Part shown: positions 1 to 6,747 of the stretch, one piece after another
Numbering within the stretch: position 1 is the first letter of the stretch
Layout: each line of letters opens with the position of its first letter
Source of the DNA: an uncultured Propioniciclava sp.
GTDB lineage: Bacteria; Actinomycetota; Actinomycetes; Propionibacteriales; Propionibacteriaceae
Assembly (NCBI GenBank): GCA_937872005.1
Contig: CALMPQ010000087.1
Span: forward strand, 1-12,860
Direction of reading: 5' to 3'
Length of the DNA stretch: 12,860 bases
Position numbers and translations under genes: made by a program
Notes under the pieces: generated by a model
Database searches by the model: none
Told to the model about the DNA's origin: nothing
Seen by the model: only the letters and a program-made list of their open reading frames with translations

Positions 1-230
1 AGGCCTTCCAGATGCCGGAGCACGAGCCGCGCACCGGAGCGCGGCTGCTGACGCGCGGCATGGTCGACGCGGCGCACCGCGCCGGCGCGGTCGTGCACGT
101 GTGGACCATCAACGACCGCCCGACCATGGAGCGGCTCATCGACCTCGGTGTCGACGGCATCGTCACCGACGACCTCGCCACGCTCAAGGCCGTCCTGGTC
201 GAGCGGGACCTCTGGGAAGGACACGCATGA
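1..230 (+). CDS. Glycerophosphodiester phosphodiesterase, C-terminal fragment (cut by window edge)
   Basis: Partial gene; the reading frame is open from base 3 and the 5' part lies outside the window. About 75 residues remain. They match the end of the GDPD TIM barrel: the strand VHVWTIN, then a helix with MERLIDLG, then GVDGIVTDD, the usual last strand and phosphate-side loop of the family. The enzymes hydrolyse glycerophosphodiesters from lipid turnover to glycerol-3-phosphate and an alcohol. The metal and catalytic residues are in the missing N-terminal part, so activity cannot be judged. The TGA stop (228-230) overlaps the ATG of the downstream permease as ATGA, implying one operon with translational coupling. 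The fold-level family call is firm; the exact substrate and whether the protein is secreted are unknown. Confidence 0.8.
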   Translation, partial: AFQMPEHEPRTGARLLTRGMVDAAHRAGAVVHVWTINDRPTMERLIDLGVDGIVTDDLATLKAVLVERDLWEGHA

Positions 231-1570
231 CCAACGCGCAGCCGGTCGAGGGCTCGGCCCTCGAGGGGAACCGGCCCCAGCCCGCCCGCAAGGTGTGGTC
301 CTGGGCGATGTGGGACTGGGGCACCCAGCCGCTCAACACCGTCATCATCACGTTCGTCTTCAGCGTCTACATCACCGGGCGGGCGTTCGGGCCCGAGAAC
401 GACACCGCGCAGGCGCTCGCGCTGTCGACCGGACTCGCCGGCCTGGTGGTCGCGCTCATCGCCCCCGTGCTGGGGCAGCGCTCCGACCGCACCGGACGGA
501 CCGTGTTCAACCTGCGCTGGCAGACCTGGCTCATCGCCGCCCTGGCCGCGGCCCTGTTCTTCGTGCGCCCCGCGCCGGAGTACCTGTGGCTCGGCCTCGG
601 CATCCTCGCCGTCGCCTCGATCATCGGCGAACTGGCCAACGTCAACTACTACTCGCTGATCGACGAGGTCTCGACCAAGGCCAACGTGGGTCGTGTCTCG
701 GGCTTCGGCTGGGGCTTGGGCTACCTCGGCGGCATCGTCGCGCTGCTCGTGCTCTACTTCGGGTTCATCTCCCCCGAGGTCGGCCTGTTCGGCGTCACCA
801 ACGCGGACGGCATGGACATCCGCGTGTCGATGATCGTGTGCGGCATCTGGATCCTGCTGTTCACGATCCCGACGTTCGTGGCGCTGAAGGACAAACCGCG
901 CACCCAGGCCTCCGCCAAGGTGGGCCTGGTGGCGTCCTACCGGCTGCTGTTCGAGTCGATCCGCAACCTGTGGCGCTCCAGCCCGCACACCGTGTTCTTC
1001 CTGGCTGCGTCGGCCTTGTTCCGCGATGGGTTGTCCGGCGTGTTCGCCTTCGGGGCCGTGCTCGCGTCGCTGACCTTCGGTTTCTCCCCCGGCGACGTGA
1101 TCGTGTTCGGCGCGGTGGCCAACGTGGTGGCCGGCGTGTCCACGATCCTCTTCGGCTTCGTCGATGACTGGATCGGGCCCAAGAAGGTCATCCTGATCTC
1201 GCTGGGGGCGCTCGTGGCGCTGGGGCTGGGCGTCTTCTTCCTGCACGACCGCGGCCAGATCATCTTCTGGACGCTCGGCATGGGCATGACCGCGTTCGTG
1301 GGGCCGGCGCAGTCGGCGTCCCGGTCGTTCCTCGCCCGCCTGATCCCCGAGGGCAAGTCGGGCGAGATCTTCGGGCTGTACGCCACCACCGGGCGGGCGA
1401 TCTCGTTCCTGGCACCCGCGGCCTTCGGCCTCGCGGTCGGGCTGGGGGCGTCCATCACCGGCGAGGAGAACACCGCCTACTGGGGCATCCTCGGCATCGT
1501 GCTGATCCTGCTGGCAGGCCTACTCGTGCTGATCCCCGTCAAGGAGCATCACGCCCACGGCGAGATCTGA
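227..1570 (+). CDS. MFS transporter, UMF1 / Atg22-like family
   Basis: Integral membrane permease of 447 residues, with a pattern of hydrophobic stretches consistent with about 12 transmembrane helices. The start is the ATG at 227, which overlaps the preceding stop and has GGGAAGG (214-220) six bases upstream. A short polar N-terminus leads into an aromatic first helix (WSWAMWDWG near residues 24-32), characteristic of the UMF1 group. The loop after helix 2 reads GQRSDRTGR (83-91), the MFS motif A region that gates conformational change. GWGLGYLGG (161-169) is another UMF1 hallmark. The C-terminal tail is short, polar and His-rich. The substrate is not predictable; coupling to a glycerophosphodiesterase hints at uptake or export of a lipid-derived or phosphorylated solute, but that is inference only. 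Confidence 0.8.
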   Translation: MTNAQPVEGSALEGNRPQPARKVWSWAMWDWGTQPLNTVIITFVFSVYITGRAFGPENDTAQALALSTGLAGLVVALIAPVLGQRSDRTGRTVFNLRWQTWLIAALAAALFFVRPAPEYLWLGLGILAVASIIGELANVNYYSLIDEVSTKANVGRVSGFGWGLGYLGGIVALLVLYFGFISPEVGLFGVTNADGMDIRVSMIVCGIWILLFTIPTFVALKDKPRTQASAKVGLVASYRLLFESIRNLWRSSPHTVFFLAASALFRDGLSGVFAFGAVLASLTFGFSPGDVIVFGAVANVVAGVSTILFGFVDDWIGPKKVILISLGALVALGLGVFFLHDRGQIIFWTLGMGMTAFVGPAQSASRSFLARLIPEGKSGEIFGLYATTGRAISFLAPAAFGLAVGLGASITGEENTAYWGILGIVLILLAGLLVLIPVKEHHAHGEI

Positions 1571-1572
1571 GA

Positions 1573-1625
1573 TCGTCACCCCCTTCGGGAACATTGACCC
1601 GGCCCGGTAGCGTTGGGGGTGACGA
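1573..1625. repeat. Perfect 11-bp inverted repeat enclosing the rbpA promoter
   Basis: Left arm 1573-1583 (TCGTCACCCCC) and right arm 1615-1625 (GGGGGTGACGA) are exact reverse complements separated by 31 bases. The left arm begins three bases after the permease stop; the right arm ends inside the rbpA ribosome-binding site (1624-1631). The candidate -35 and -10 boxes lie between the arms, with the last G of the -10 box shared with the right arm. In a read-through transcript the arms could form a hairpin next to the rbpA start. No U-tract follows, so it is not a standard intrinsic terminator. An operator role is equally possible. Confidence 0.6.
1587..1615 (+). promoter_or_regulatory. SigR/SigH-type (oxidative or thiol stress ECF sigma) promoter of rbpA
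   Basis: GGGAACA (1587-1593), then 18 bases (1594-1611), then GTTG (1612-1615). This fits the consensus GGAAYA, 16-20 bases, GTT of actinobacterial SigR/SigH. Transcription would begin near 1620-1623, leaving a leader of about 15 bases that keeps the ribosome-binding site. In Streptomyces coelicolor rbpA is a known SigR target, so the motif lies where family knowledge predicts. No convincing housekeeping promoter was found in the same gap: the TTGACC at 1594-1599 has no partner at normal spacing. Confidence 0.65.
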
Positions 1626-1636
1626 AGGAGGACGCG

Positions 1637-1969
1637 ATGGCAGACAAGGCACTGAGGGGTCAGGGTCTGGGCTCGAAGAGCCTGGCCGATCCTGCGGGCG
1701 TCGAACTGGCACCCCGCCAGGAGACCTCGTTCGACTGCCCCAATGGGCACCACTTCACGATTCCGTTCGCCGCAGAGGCCGAACTCCCCACCGAGTGGGA
1801 GTGCGCGCGCTGTGGCCAGATGGCTCGCCGTTCCGACGGCGTCGAGCCCGAACCCAAGGAGGTCAAGCCCCCGCGCACCCACTGGGACATGCTGCGGGAG
1901 CGCCGCTCCATCGAGGAGCTGGAGGACATCCTGGCCGAGCGACTGGAGGAGATCCGCAAGGATTCCTAG
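1637..1969 (+). CDS. rbpA: RNA polymerase-binding protein RbpA
   Basis: Small actinobacterial transcription activator of 110 residues, the usual length, that binds the principal sigma factor and RNA polymerase to stabilise the open promoter complex. The start is ATG 1637 with GAAGGAGG (1624-1631) five bases upstream; the protein then begins MADKALRG as in orthologues. A central zinc-site set is intact: C34, H38, C56 and C59, the same positions used by the Streptomyces protein. Mycobacterial RbpA lacks most of these, so this one is of the zinc-binding type. The C-terminal sigma-interaction region follows, with KVKPPRTHWDML and the acidic helix RRSIEELE. A SigR-type promoter lies directly upstream. 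Its stop overlaps that of fxsA on the other strand. Identification is very secure. Confidence 0.97.
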   Translation: MADKALRGQGLGSKSLADPAGVELAPRQETSFDCPNGHHFTIPFAAEAELPTEWECARCGQMARRSDGVEPEPKEVKPPRTHWDMLRERRSIEELEDILAERLEEIRKDS

Positions 1970-2460
1970 TCGACGATCTCGCCCCTGATGACCGTCGGGT
2001 CCTCGGGGTCGCGACGAACCGCTGCGTCCGGACGCACCACCGTGTCCGGGCGCAGTTTCGCGTCCAGCAGGTCGGCCTGGTCGCGGTAGCGGCGGGTGGC
2101 TGAGTGCAGCACCGCTTGGACGCCGCGGCGGGCCAGCGGGCGGGTGACGGGCACCAGGCAGATGATGCCGAGCACGTCGGTGAGGAAGCCGGGCAGCATC
2201 AGCAGCAGCCCGCCCACGAGGACGAGGGCGGCGTCCGAGATCGTGCGACCCGCCGCCTCGGGCGAGGCTTGGGCCTCACGCAGGGACGCCCACGCGCGGG
2301 CCCCCTCGCGGCGCAGGAGGAAACCACCGATGGCGGCGAGGGCGAGCAGGACACCGAGGGTCCAGAGGACGCCGATTTCGCCGGCCACCCAGACGAGCAG
2401 CGCGATCTCGGCGACGGCGAGGGCGCCGAGGCCCAGCAGGATCCACGGGGCGCGGCGCAT
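1966..2460 (-). CDS. fxsA: FxsA family membrane protein
   Basis: 164-residue protein of the FxsA family, named for the E. coli protein whose overproduction overcomes F-plasmid exclusion of phage T7; its normal role is unknown. A first hydrophobic block covers residues 5-47 and reads as two membrane helices, ending in the family-typical GGFLLRREG. A third helical stretch lies at about 78-106 and includes LLLMLPGFLTDVLG, the most conserved signature of the family. Residues 107-164 form a charged Arg/Asp-rich cytoplasmic tail. The ATG (2460-2458) overlaps the ppm stop as TGATG, so it is the last gene of the lnt-ppm-fxsA operon. The TAG stop shares the palindrome CTAG with the rbpA stop. fxsA near ppm and rbpA is also seen in mycobacteria. 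Confidence 0.92.
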   Translation of the reverse strand: MRRAPWILLGLGALAVAEIALLVWVAGEIGVLWTLGVLLALAAIGGFLLRREGARAWASLREAQASPEAAGRTISDAALVLVGGLLLMLPGFLTDVLGIICLVPVTRPLARRGVQAVLHSATRRYRDQADLLDAKLRPDTVVRPDAAVRRDPEDPTVIRGEIVD

Positions 2461-3323
2461 CAGCGGCCCTTCCCGTTGCGGAACTCCCGGGTCGCGTCCC
2501 CCGCGGCCCTCGAGACCGCGCCAACGAACCGGCCGGCCACCTCGCCCGCGTGCTCGGAGCGGCCGCGGAGGCGGGCGAGGGCGTCCTTGAGCTGGGCGCC
2601 GCGGTGCTTGACGCCGAGCTCGGTGGTGCGGATCATCGCCTCCTTGACGACGTTGCCGCTCATCTTCGACTCACCGTGGGTGCGCTCGATGAACTCGATC
2701 GGCACCTCGGCGATGCGGAAGCCGCGCTTGTGGGCGTTCCAGGTGAGGTCGCGCTGGATGCCGTAGCCCTGGCCGTCGATCGGGTCGTTGAGGATCGCGC
2801 GGAGCGTCGGGGCGCGGAAGGCGTTGAGGCCGCCCGTGATGTCCTTGACCGGCAGGCCGAGCATGAGGCGGGTGTAGATCGACCCGCCGCGGCTGAGCAG
2901 CTCGCGGTGCAGCGGCCAGTTCACGACCGAGCCGCCCGGCACCCAGCGGGAGCCCTTGACCATGTCGGCGTCGTGCAGGCCGGCGAGGACGCGGGGCAGT
3001 TGCTCGGGCTGGTGGGAGCCGTCGGCGTCGAACTCGACGATGACGTCGTAGTCCCGCTCGAGCCCCCACGCGAAGCCGGCCTTGTAGGCGGCACCGAGGC
3101 CCTCCTTGCCCTGGCGGTGCAGGACGTGGAGGTGGTCGTCGGTGGCGGCGAGCTCGTCGGCGCGGCGTCCGGTGCCGTCAGGTGAGTTGTCGTCGACGAC
3201 GAGGATGTGGGCTTCGGGCACCGAGGCGCGGAGGCGTCCGGTGATCATGTCGACGTTGTCGATCTCGTTGTAGGTCGGGATGATGACCAGGATCCGACCG
3301 AGATCGGCATACGACTGCGGCAT
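2460..3323 (-). CDS. ppm1: Polyprenol monophosphomannose synthase (GT2 family)
   Basis: 287-residue cytoplasmic-face glycosyltransferase that moves mannose from GDP-mannose to a polyprenyl phosphate; the product feeds lipoglycan synthesis and protein O-mannosylation outside the membrane. GT-A fold motifs appear in order: PTYNE (16-20), VVDDNSPDGT (42-51) for the nucleotide, the metal-binding DADGS (99-103), GSRW (124-127), GGLNAFR (164-170), and the acceptor-side ERTHGESKMS (213-222). No C-terminal membrane domain is present; residues 240-287 are a basic, Ala/Arg-rich tail. In M. tuberculosis this domain is fused to the Lnt domain in one protein; here they are separate genes five bases apart. 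The start ATG (3323-3321) has GAGGAG (3339-3334) ten bases upstream, located in the end of lnt. Confidence 0.94.
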   Translation of the reverse strand: MPQSYADLGRILVIIPTYNEIDNVDMITGRLRASVPEAHILVVDDNSPDGTGRRADELAATDDHLHVLHRQGKEGLGAAYKAGFAWGLERDYDVIVEFDADGSHQPEQLPRVLAGLHDADMVKGSRWVPGGSVVNWPLHRELLSRGGSIYTRLMLGLPVKDITGGLNAFRAPTLRAILNDPIDGQGYGIQRDLTWNAHKRGFRIAEVPIEFIERTHGESKMSGNVVKEAMIRTTELGVKHRGAQLKDALARLRGRSEHAGEVAGRFVGAVSRAAGDATREFRNGKGR

Positions 3324-3328
3324 GGGTT

Positions 3329-4900
3329 TCAGCTCCTCACTTCCCCGGCTGGGACCGGGCTACCCTCCATTGTCCCACCTCGGCGGCGGGACCGAAGCGC
3401 GATGACGCCCACCGCGACCCCGAGCGCACCCTGGGCGGCGAGAACGTACTCCACCCAGCGGGCGGCCACCATGGCCGGGGTGGTCGTGGCGCGCAACGGC
3501 AGCGTGTGGACGCCGGACGCCCCCACCGAGCCCGGGGCCAGGTCGAGCACCTCGCCGCGCTGGCCGATCAGGCCCGACACGCCGGTCGTGGTGACGACGA
3601 GGACCTCGCGGCGCATCTCCGCGGCACGCACCCGCGTTGCGGCGAACTGCTGGTCGATCTGGATCGTGCCCTGGTACATGGCGTTGCTGCTCTGCACGAG
3701 CATGACCTGGGCGTTCCTGGCGGCGTCGTAGAGGGTCTCGGGGTAGATCACCTCGTAGCAGATCGCCACGCCGGCCTCGATGGTGCGGCCGTCGGCGAGG
3801 GTGACCGGGAAGTGGCCCGCGGTGGTGCCGGGGACGGACTGGTAGCCGACGTAGGCCAACTGCGGGATGAGCGGCAGGAAGAACTGGCGGAACGGGATCC
3901 ACTCCCCGAACGGAACGAGGTTGCGCTTGGCGTAGACGAGCTCGGCGCCGGCGTCGTCGTAGCGGACGGCAACGGTCTGGCGCTCCTGGCGGGCGTCGTC
4001 GGTGTAGATCGAGCCCACGATGACGGGGACGCTGATGTCGGCCACGGCGGCGTCCACGGCGGCGGCGGTGGGGGCATCGCGGCGCGGATCCATGTCGGTG
4101 GAGTTCTCGGGCCAGACGACGAAGTCGGGGGCCGGTTCCTGGCCGGAGCGGACCCGGGCCGCGAGGCGTCCGGTCTCTTGCTGGGTGTTGAGGGTGATCG
4201 TGCGCGCCTCGCCGAGCCCGTACACGCCTCCGCCCGGCGCACCGGGCTGCACCCAGCCGACGTTGACGGTCTCGGCCGACTCGGGCTGATGGGGCGCCCA
4301 GGCGAGCCCGGCCAGGCCGATGGCGAGGGTGATGACGGTTGTTGCGGCGACGGCGGTGGCGCGCCTCAGGTTCGGGCGGAGGGCGAGGTGGGCCATCAGG
4401 TGGCCGAGGAGGGCGACGATGAAGGTGACGGACGCGGCACCCGCGATGGGGTAGAAGCCGGCGAGCCAGGAGTCGAGTTGGGTGTAGCCCAGGCGCATCC
4501 AGGCGAAGCCGTCGAAGGGGAAGACGGAGGTGCCGAACTCCATGAGGGTCCAGGCTGCTGCGCCCCACAGGGGGCTTGCGGGGAGCGTGCGGGTGAGGTG
4601 GAGGGCGCCGCCCAGGGCCGCGTAGAAGAGCGAGAAGGTGAGGGAGAGACCGGCGTAGGAGGCGATCATGATCGAGGTCTGCCAGATGAGCGACGTGAAC
4701 ATGAAGAGCAGCCCGAACGCCCAACCGACGAGGACGGCTGCGCGGGTGGTCGAGGCACGGTGGGTGGCCCACGCGAGGGTGGCGACGGCGACGAAGGCGA
4801 GCGGCCACGCGTTGAAGGGCATGAAGGACGCCGACGCGGCCAGTCCCCCGATGCCGGCGATGGGGGCGAGCACCCACCACGGCCAGCCCTGCGAAGTCAC
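3329..4900 (-). CDS. lnt: Apolipoprotein N-acyltransferase
   Basis: Membrane enzyme of 523 residues that adds the third acyl chain to the N-terminal cysteine of lipoproteins. An N-terminal region (about 10-200) holds several transmembrane helices. A nitrilase-type periplasmic domain follows, then a last helix near 480-500. The catalytic triad is complete: E265 in WPENS, K325 in YAKRNLVPFGEW and C381 in AICYEV, close to E. coli E267, K335 and C387. The start is GTG at 4900; an in-frame TAG lies three codons upstream, so no longer protein is possible, and the next Met is residue 27 inside helix 1. There is no good ribosome-binding site, but TAGGCT sits exactly at leaderless distance. First gene of the lnt-ppm-fxsA operon. 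The lipoprotein encoded at 11520 is the kind of substrate it would acylate. Confidence 0.95.
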   Translation of the reverse strand: MTSQGWPWWVLAPIAGIGGLAASASFMPFNAWPLAFVAVATLAWATHRASTTRAAVLVGWAFGLLFMFTSLIWQTSIMIASYAGLSLTFSLFYAALGGALHLTRTLPASPLWGAAAWTLMEFGTSVFPFDGFAWMRLGYTQLDSWLAGFYPIAGAASVTFIVALLGHLMAHLALRPNLRRATAVAATTVITLAIGLAGLAWAPHQPESAETVNVGWVQPGAPGGGVYGLGEARTITLNTQQETGRLAARVRSGQEPAPDFVVWPENSTDMDPRRDAPTAAAVDAAVADISVPVIVGSIYTDDARQERQTVAVRYDDAGAELVYAKRNLVPFGEWIPFRQFFLPLIPQLAYVGYQSVPGTTAGHFPVTLADGRTIEAGVAICYEVIYPETLYDAARNAQVMLVQSSNAMYQGTIQIDQQFAATRVRAAEMRREVLVVTTTGVSGLIGQRGEVLDLAPGSVGASGVHTLPLRATTTPAMVAARWVEYVLAAQGALGVAVGVIALRSRRRGGTMEGSPVPAGEVRS

Positions 4901-4906
4901 CTGCGC

Positions 4907-4912
4907 AGCCTA
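4907..4912 (-). promoter_or_regulatory. Candidate -10 box for leaderless lnt transcript
   Basis: On the minus strand TAGGCT is followed by six bases (GCGCAG) and then the GTG start, which puts the first base of the start codon at +1. This matches the TANNNT rule for actinobacterial -10 boxes. No -35-like sequence is evident at 16-18 bases spacing. Confidence 0.5.
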
Positions 4913-4920
4913 CCCGGGCA

Positions 4921-4926
4921 TAGGGT
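4921..4926 (+). promoter_or_regulatory. Candidate -10 box for leaderless dipeptidase transcript
   Basis: TAGGGT is followed by seven bases and then ATG 4934, placing the transcription start at or one base before the start codon. No ribosome-binding site precedes the ATG apart from a GGG. The matching -35 position would fall on the lnt start codon, where no consensus is visible. The box is separated by only eight bases from the opposed lnt -10 box. Confidence 0.5.
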
Positions 4927-4933
4927 TGGGCCC

Positions 4934-6268
4934 ATGACCGACCTGCGCGCCCGTGTGACCGACCTGCTGCCCGGAGTTCTTTCCGACCTCGCCACTCTGG
5001 TGGCGATCCCGTCGGTGAGTTCGCTGCCGGACCGTGCGGGTGATGTGGATCGCACGGCCGAGGCGGTGGCGCAGTACGCGCGGGAGGCGGGGGCTGCTGA
5101 CGTGAAGATCGTGGCGGAGGGCGGCAAGCCCGCAGTGATCGCGAAGTGGCCGGCGCCCGAGGGAGCGCCGACCGTCTGCCTGTACGCGCACCACGATGTG
5201 CAGCCGACCGGGGACGTCTCGCTGTGGACGTCGGACCCCTTTGCCGTGACCGAGCGCGACGGCCGCCTGTACGGGCGGGGCGTGGTCGACGACAAGGCGG
5301 GCATCGCGGTGCACCTGGCGGCGCTGCGGGCCTTCGACGGTCGCCCGCCCGTGGGCGTGACGCTGTTCGTCGAGGGCGAGGAGGAGATCGGCTCACCGTC
5401 GCTGGCACGGCTGATGGAGGTGCATGCGGCCGACCTGGCCGCGGATGTCTACGTCATCTGCGACTCGGCGAACTGGGAGGTCGGCGCGCCGGCCTTCACC
5501 ACAGCGCTGCGCGGACTCTCGGATGTGGTCGTGACCGTGGAGACGTTGGACCACGCCTTGCATTCGGGGCAGTACGGCGGCGTGGCGCCCGACGCCTTGA
5601 CATCTCTGGTGCGGTTGTTGGCCACGCTGCACGACGCCGACGGGAACGTGGCCGTGGCGGGGCTCGCGTCTGAGCCGCCGTTCGCGCTGGAGTACCCCGA
5701 GTCGCGGTTGCGGGAGGAGACGGGTCTGCTGGAGGGGGTCTCGTTCATCGGGACCGGGCCACTGGCGGACCGCATGTGGGGGCGTCCGTCGATCACGGTG
5801 TTGGCGATCGACTGCACCCGGGTGGCGGACGCCTCGAACACGCTGGCCCCGTCGGCGCGGGCCAAGGTGAGCATGCGGCTGGCGCCGTCTCAGGACGCCG
5901 CGGCGGCTCTGGAGGCGTTGAAGGCCCACCTGCTCGAGCACGCGCCGGACGGGGCGCGGGTTTCGTTCGGTGCGCAGGAGGCCGCCGGGGGGTCGCTCGT
6001 GCCGGCGACCGGTGAAGTGGCCGAGGTGGCCCGGACTGCCTACTCCGAGGCATGGGGCGTCGACGTGGTCGAGGTCGGCCAGGGCGGCTCGATCCCGTTG
6101 GTGGCGATGTTCCAGAAGGCCTTCCCCGGCGCCGAGGTGTTGGTGACCGGCGTCGTCGACCCCGACTCGCGCATGCACGGCATCGACGAGTCCTTCGACT
6201 TGGGCGACTTCACCAACGCCTGCATCGCCGAGGCCACCCTGTTGGCGCGTCTGGCGCCGAGGGATTGA
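4934..6268 (+). CDS. M20 family metallopeptidase (dipeptidase)
   Basis: 444-residue cytosolic zinc peptidase with the two-domain M20 layout. Metal and catalytic residues can be read in order: H86 in YAHHDVQP, bridging D119 in GRGVVDDKAG, catalytic E150 and metal E151 in EGEEEIGS, D177 in ICDSANW, and H415 in RMHGIDES. The lid/dimer domain lies at about 190-305 and contains the Gly-rich HSGQYGG segment. The active site therefore looks intact. Among M20 enzymes the length and the HHDVQP and RMHGIDE wording resemble the dipeptidase (carnosinase-like) subgroup rather than DapE or ArgE, but the substrate is not certain. There is no signal peptide. ATG 4934 is chosen because the family N-terminus begins there and a -10 box sits at leaderless distance; the frame stays open upstream only as antisense of lnt. 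Confidence 0.9.
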   Translation: MTDLRARVTDLLPGVLSDLATLVAIPSVSSLPDRAGDVDRTAEAVAQYAREAGAADVKIVAEGGKPAVIAKWPAPEGAPTVCLYAHHDVQPTGDVSLWTSDPFAVTERDGRLYGRGVVDDKAGIAVHLAALRAFDGRPPVGVTLFVEGEEEIGSPSLARLMEVHAADLAADVYVICDSANWEVGAPAFTTALRGLSDVVVTVETLDHALHSGQYGGVAPDALTSLVRLLATLHDADGNVAVAGLASEPPFALEYPESRLREETGLLEGVSFIGTGPLADRMWGRPSITVLAIDCTRVADASNTLAPSARAKVSMRLAPSQDAAAALEALKAHLLEHAPDGARVSFGAQEAAGGSLVPATGEVAEVARTAYSEAWGVDVVEVGQGGSIPLVAMFQKAFPGAEVLVTGVVDPDSRMHGIDESFDLGDFTNACIAEATLLARLAPRD

Positions 6269-6283
6269 GCTCCGAGCGGGAGG

Positions 6284-6721
6284 TCAGATCAGCGGACGGT
6301 CCGCGAACGGGACGCTCAACACCAGCTGGGTCTCGGTGTTCGCCTGCGCCCGGGTGCGGATCTCGGTGAGCACCCGCTCGAGGTCGGCCGGTGTCTCGAC
6401 CTGCGCCAGCACCAGGTAGGACGCACGCCCGGCGACCGAGTAGCAGGACACGACCTCGGGCAGGTCGGCGAGGCGCACGGGCAACTCGGTGTCCTGGAGC
6501 GGGTCGGTGGTCGTGACCGAGATGAACGCCGTCAACAACTTGCCGAGCGCCGCCGGGTCGATGATCGCCCGGTACCCCGTGATCACGCCACGCTGCTCCA
6601 ACCGGCGCACCCGCTGCTGGGCCGCCGAGGTCGACAGACCCGTCTCCTTGCCGATGTCGGTGTAGGACATCCGCCCGTCACGGGCGAGCAGACCGAGGAT
6701 CTGCGCGTCGAGTGCCTCCAT
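6284..6721 (-). CDS. Lrp/AsnC family transcriptional regulator
   Basis: 145-residue regulator of the feast/famine family. The N-terminal winged HTH (about 1-50) includes TDIGKETGLSTSAAQQRVRRLEQRGVI-type helices, where the recognition helix is SAAQQRVRRL. The C-terminal RAM ligand-binding domain (about 60-140) has the usual GRASYLVLAQV strand and a final hydrophobic strand. Such proteins form octamers and respond to amino acids. The ATG at 6721 is the only possible start, since an in-frame TGA lies four codons upstream, and it has no clear ribosome-binding site. It faces the dipeptidase stop across 15 bases and is divergent from the exonuclease across 26 bases. Lrp-type genes often autoregulate and control neighbours, so the exonuclease or dipeptidase could be targets, but no operator is evident. 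Confidence 0.92.
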   Translation of the reverse strand: MEALDAQILGLLARDGRMSYTDIGKETGLSTSAAQQRVRRLEQRGVITGYRAIIDPAALGKLLTAFISVTTTDPLQDTELPVRLADLPEVVSCYSVAGRASYLVLAQVETPADLERVLTEIRTRAQANTETQLVLSVPFADRPLI

Positions 6722-6747
6722 GGTCCCATGCTGTCACACTGGTGCCC

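Noticed and set aside
937..1473. Long minus-strand frames inside the permease and other genes
   Set aside because: They lack recognisable domains and ribosome-binding sites and lie fully antisense to well-supported genes.
1613..1636. TTG start adding eight residues to RbpA
   Set aside because: ATG 1637 has an ideal ribosome-binding site and matches the orthologue N-terminus; the TTG lies in the promoter -10 box.
3506..4933. Open plus-strand frame running through the whole of lnt into the dipeptidase
   Set aside because: Antisense shadow typical of GC-rich codon use; the composition is low-complexity Gly/Glu/Asp, there is no start signal, and the M20 family N-terminus begins at 4934.
6269..6283. 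Bidirectional terminator between the dipeptidase and lrp
   Set aside because: Only a four-base CTCC/GGAG stem with no T-run on either strand.
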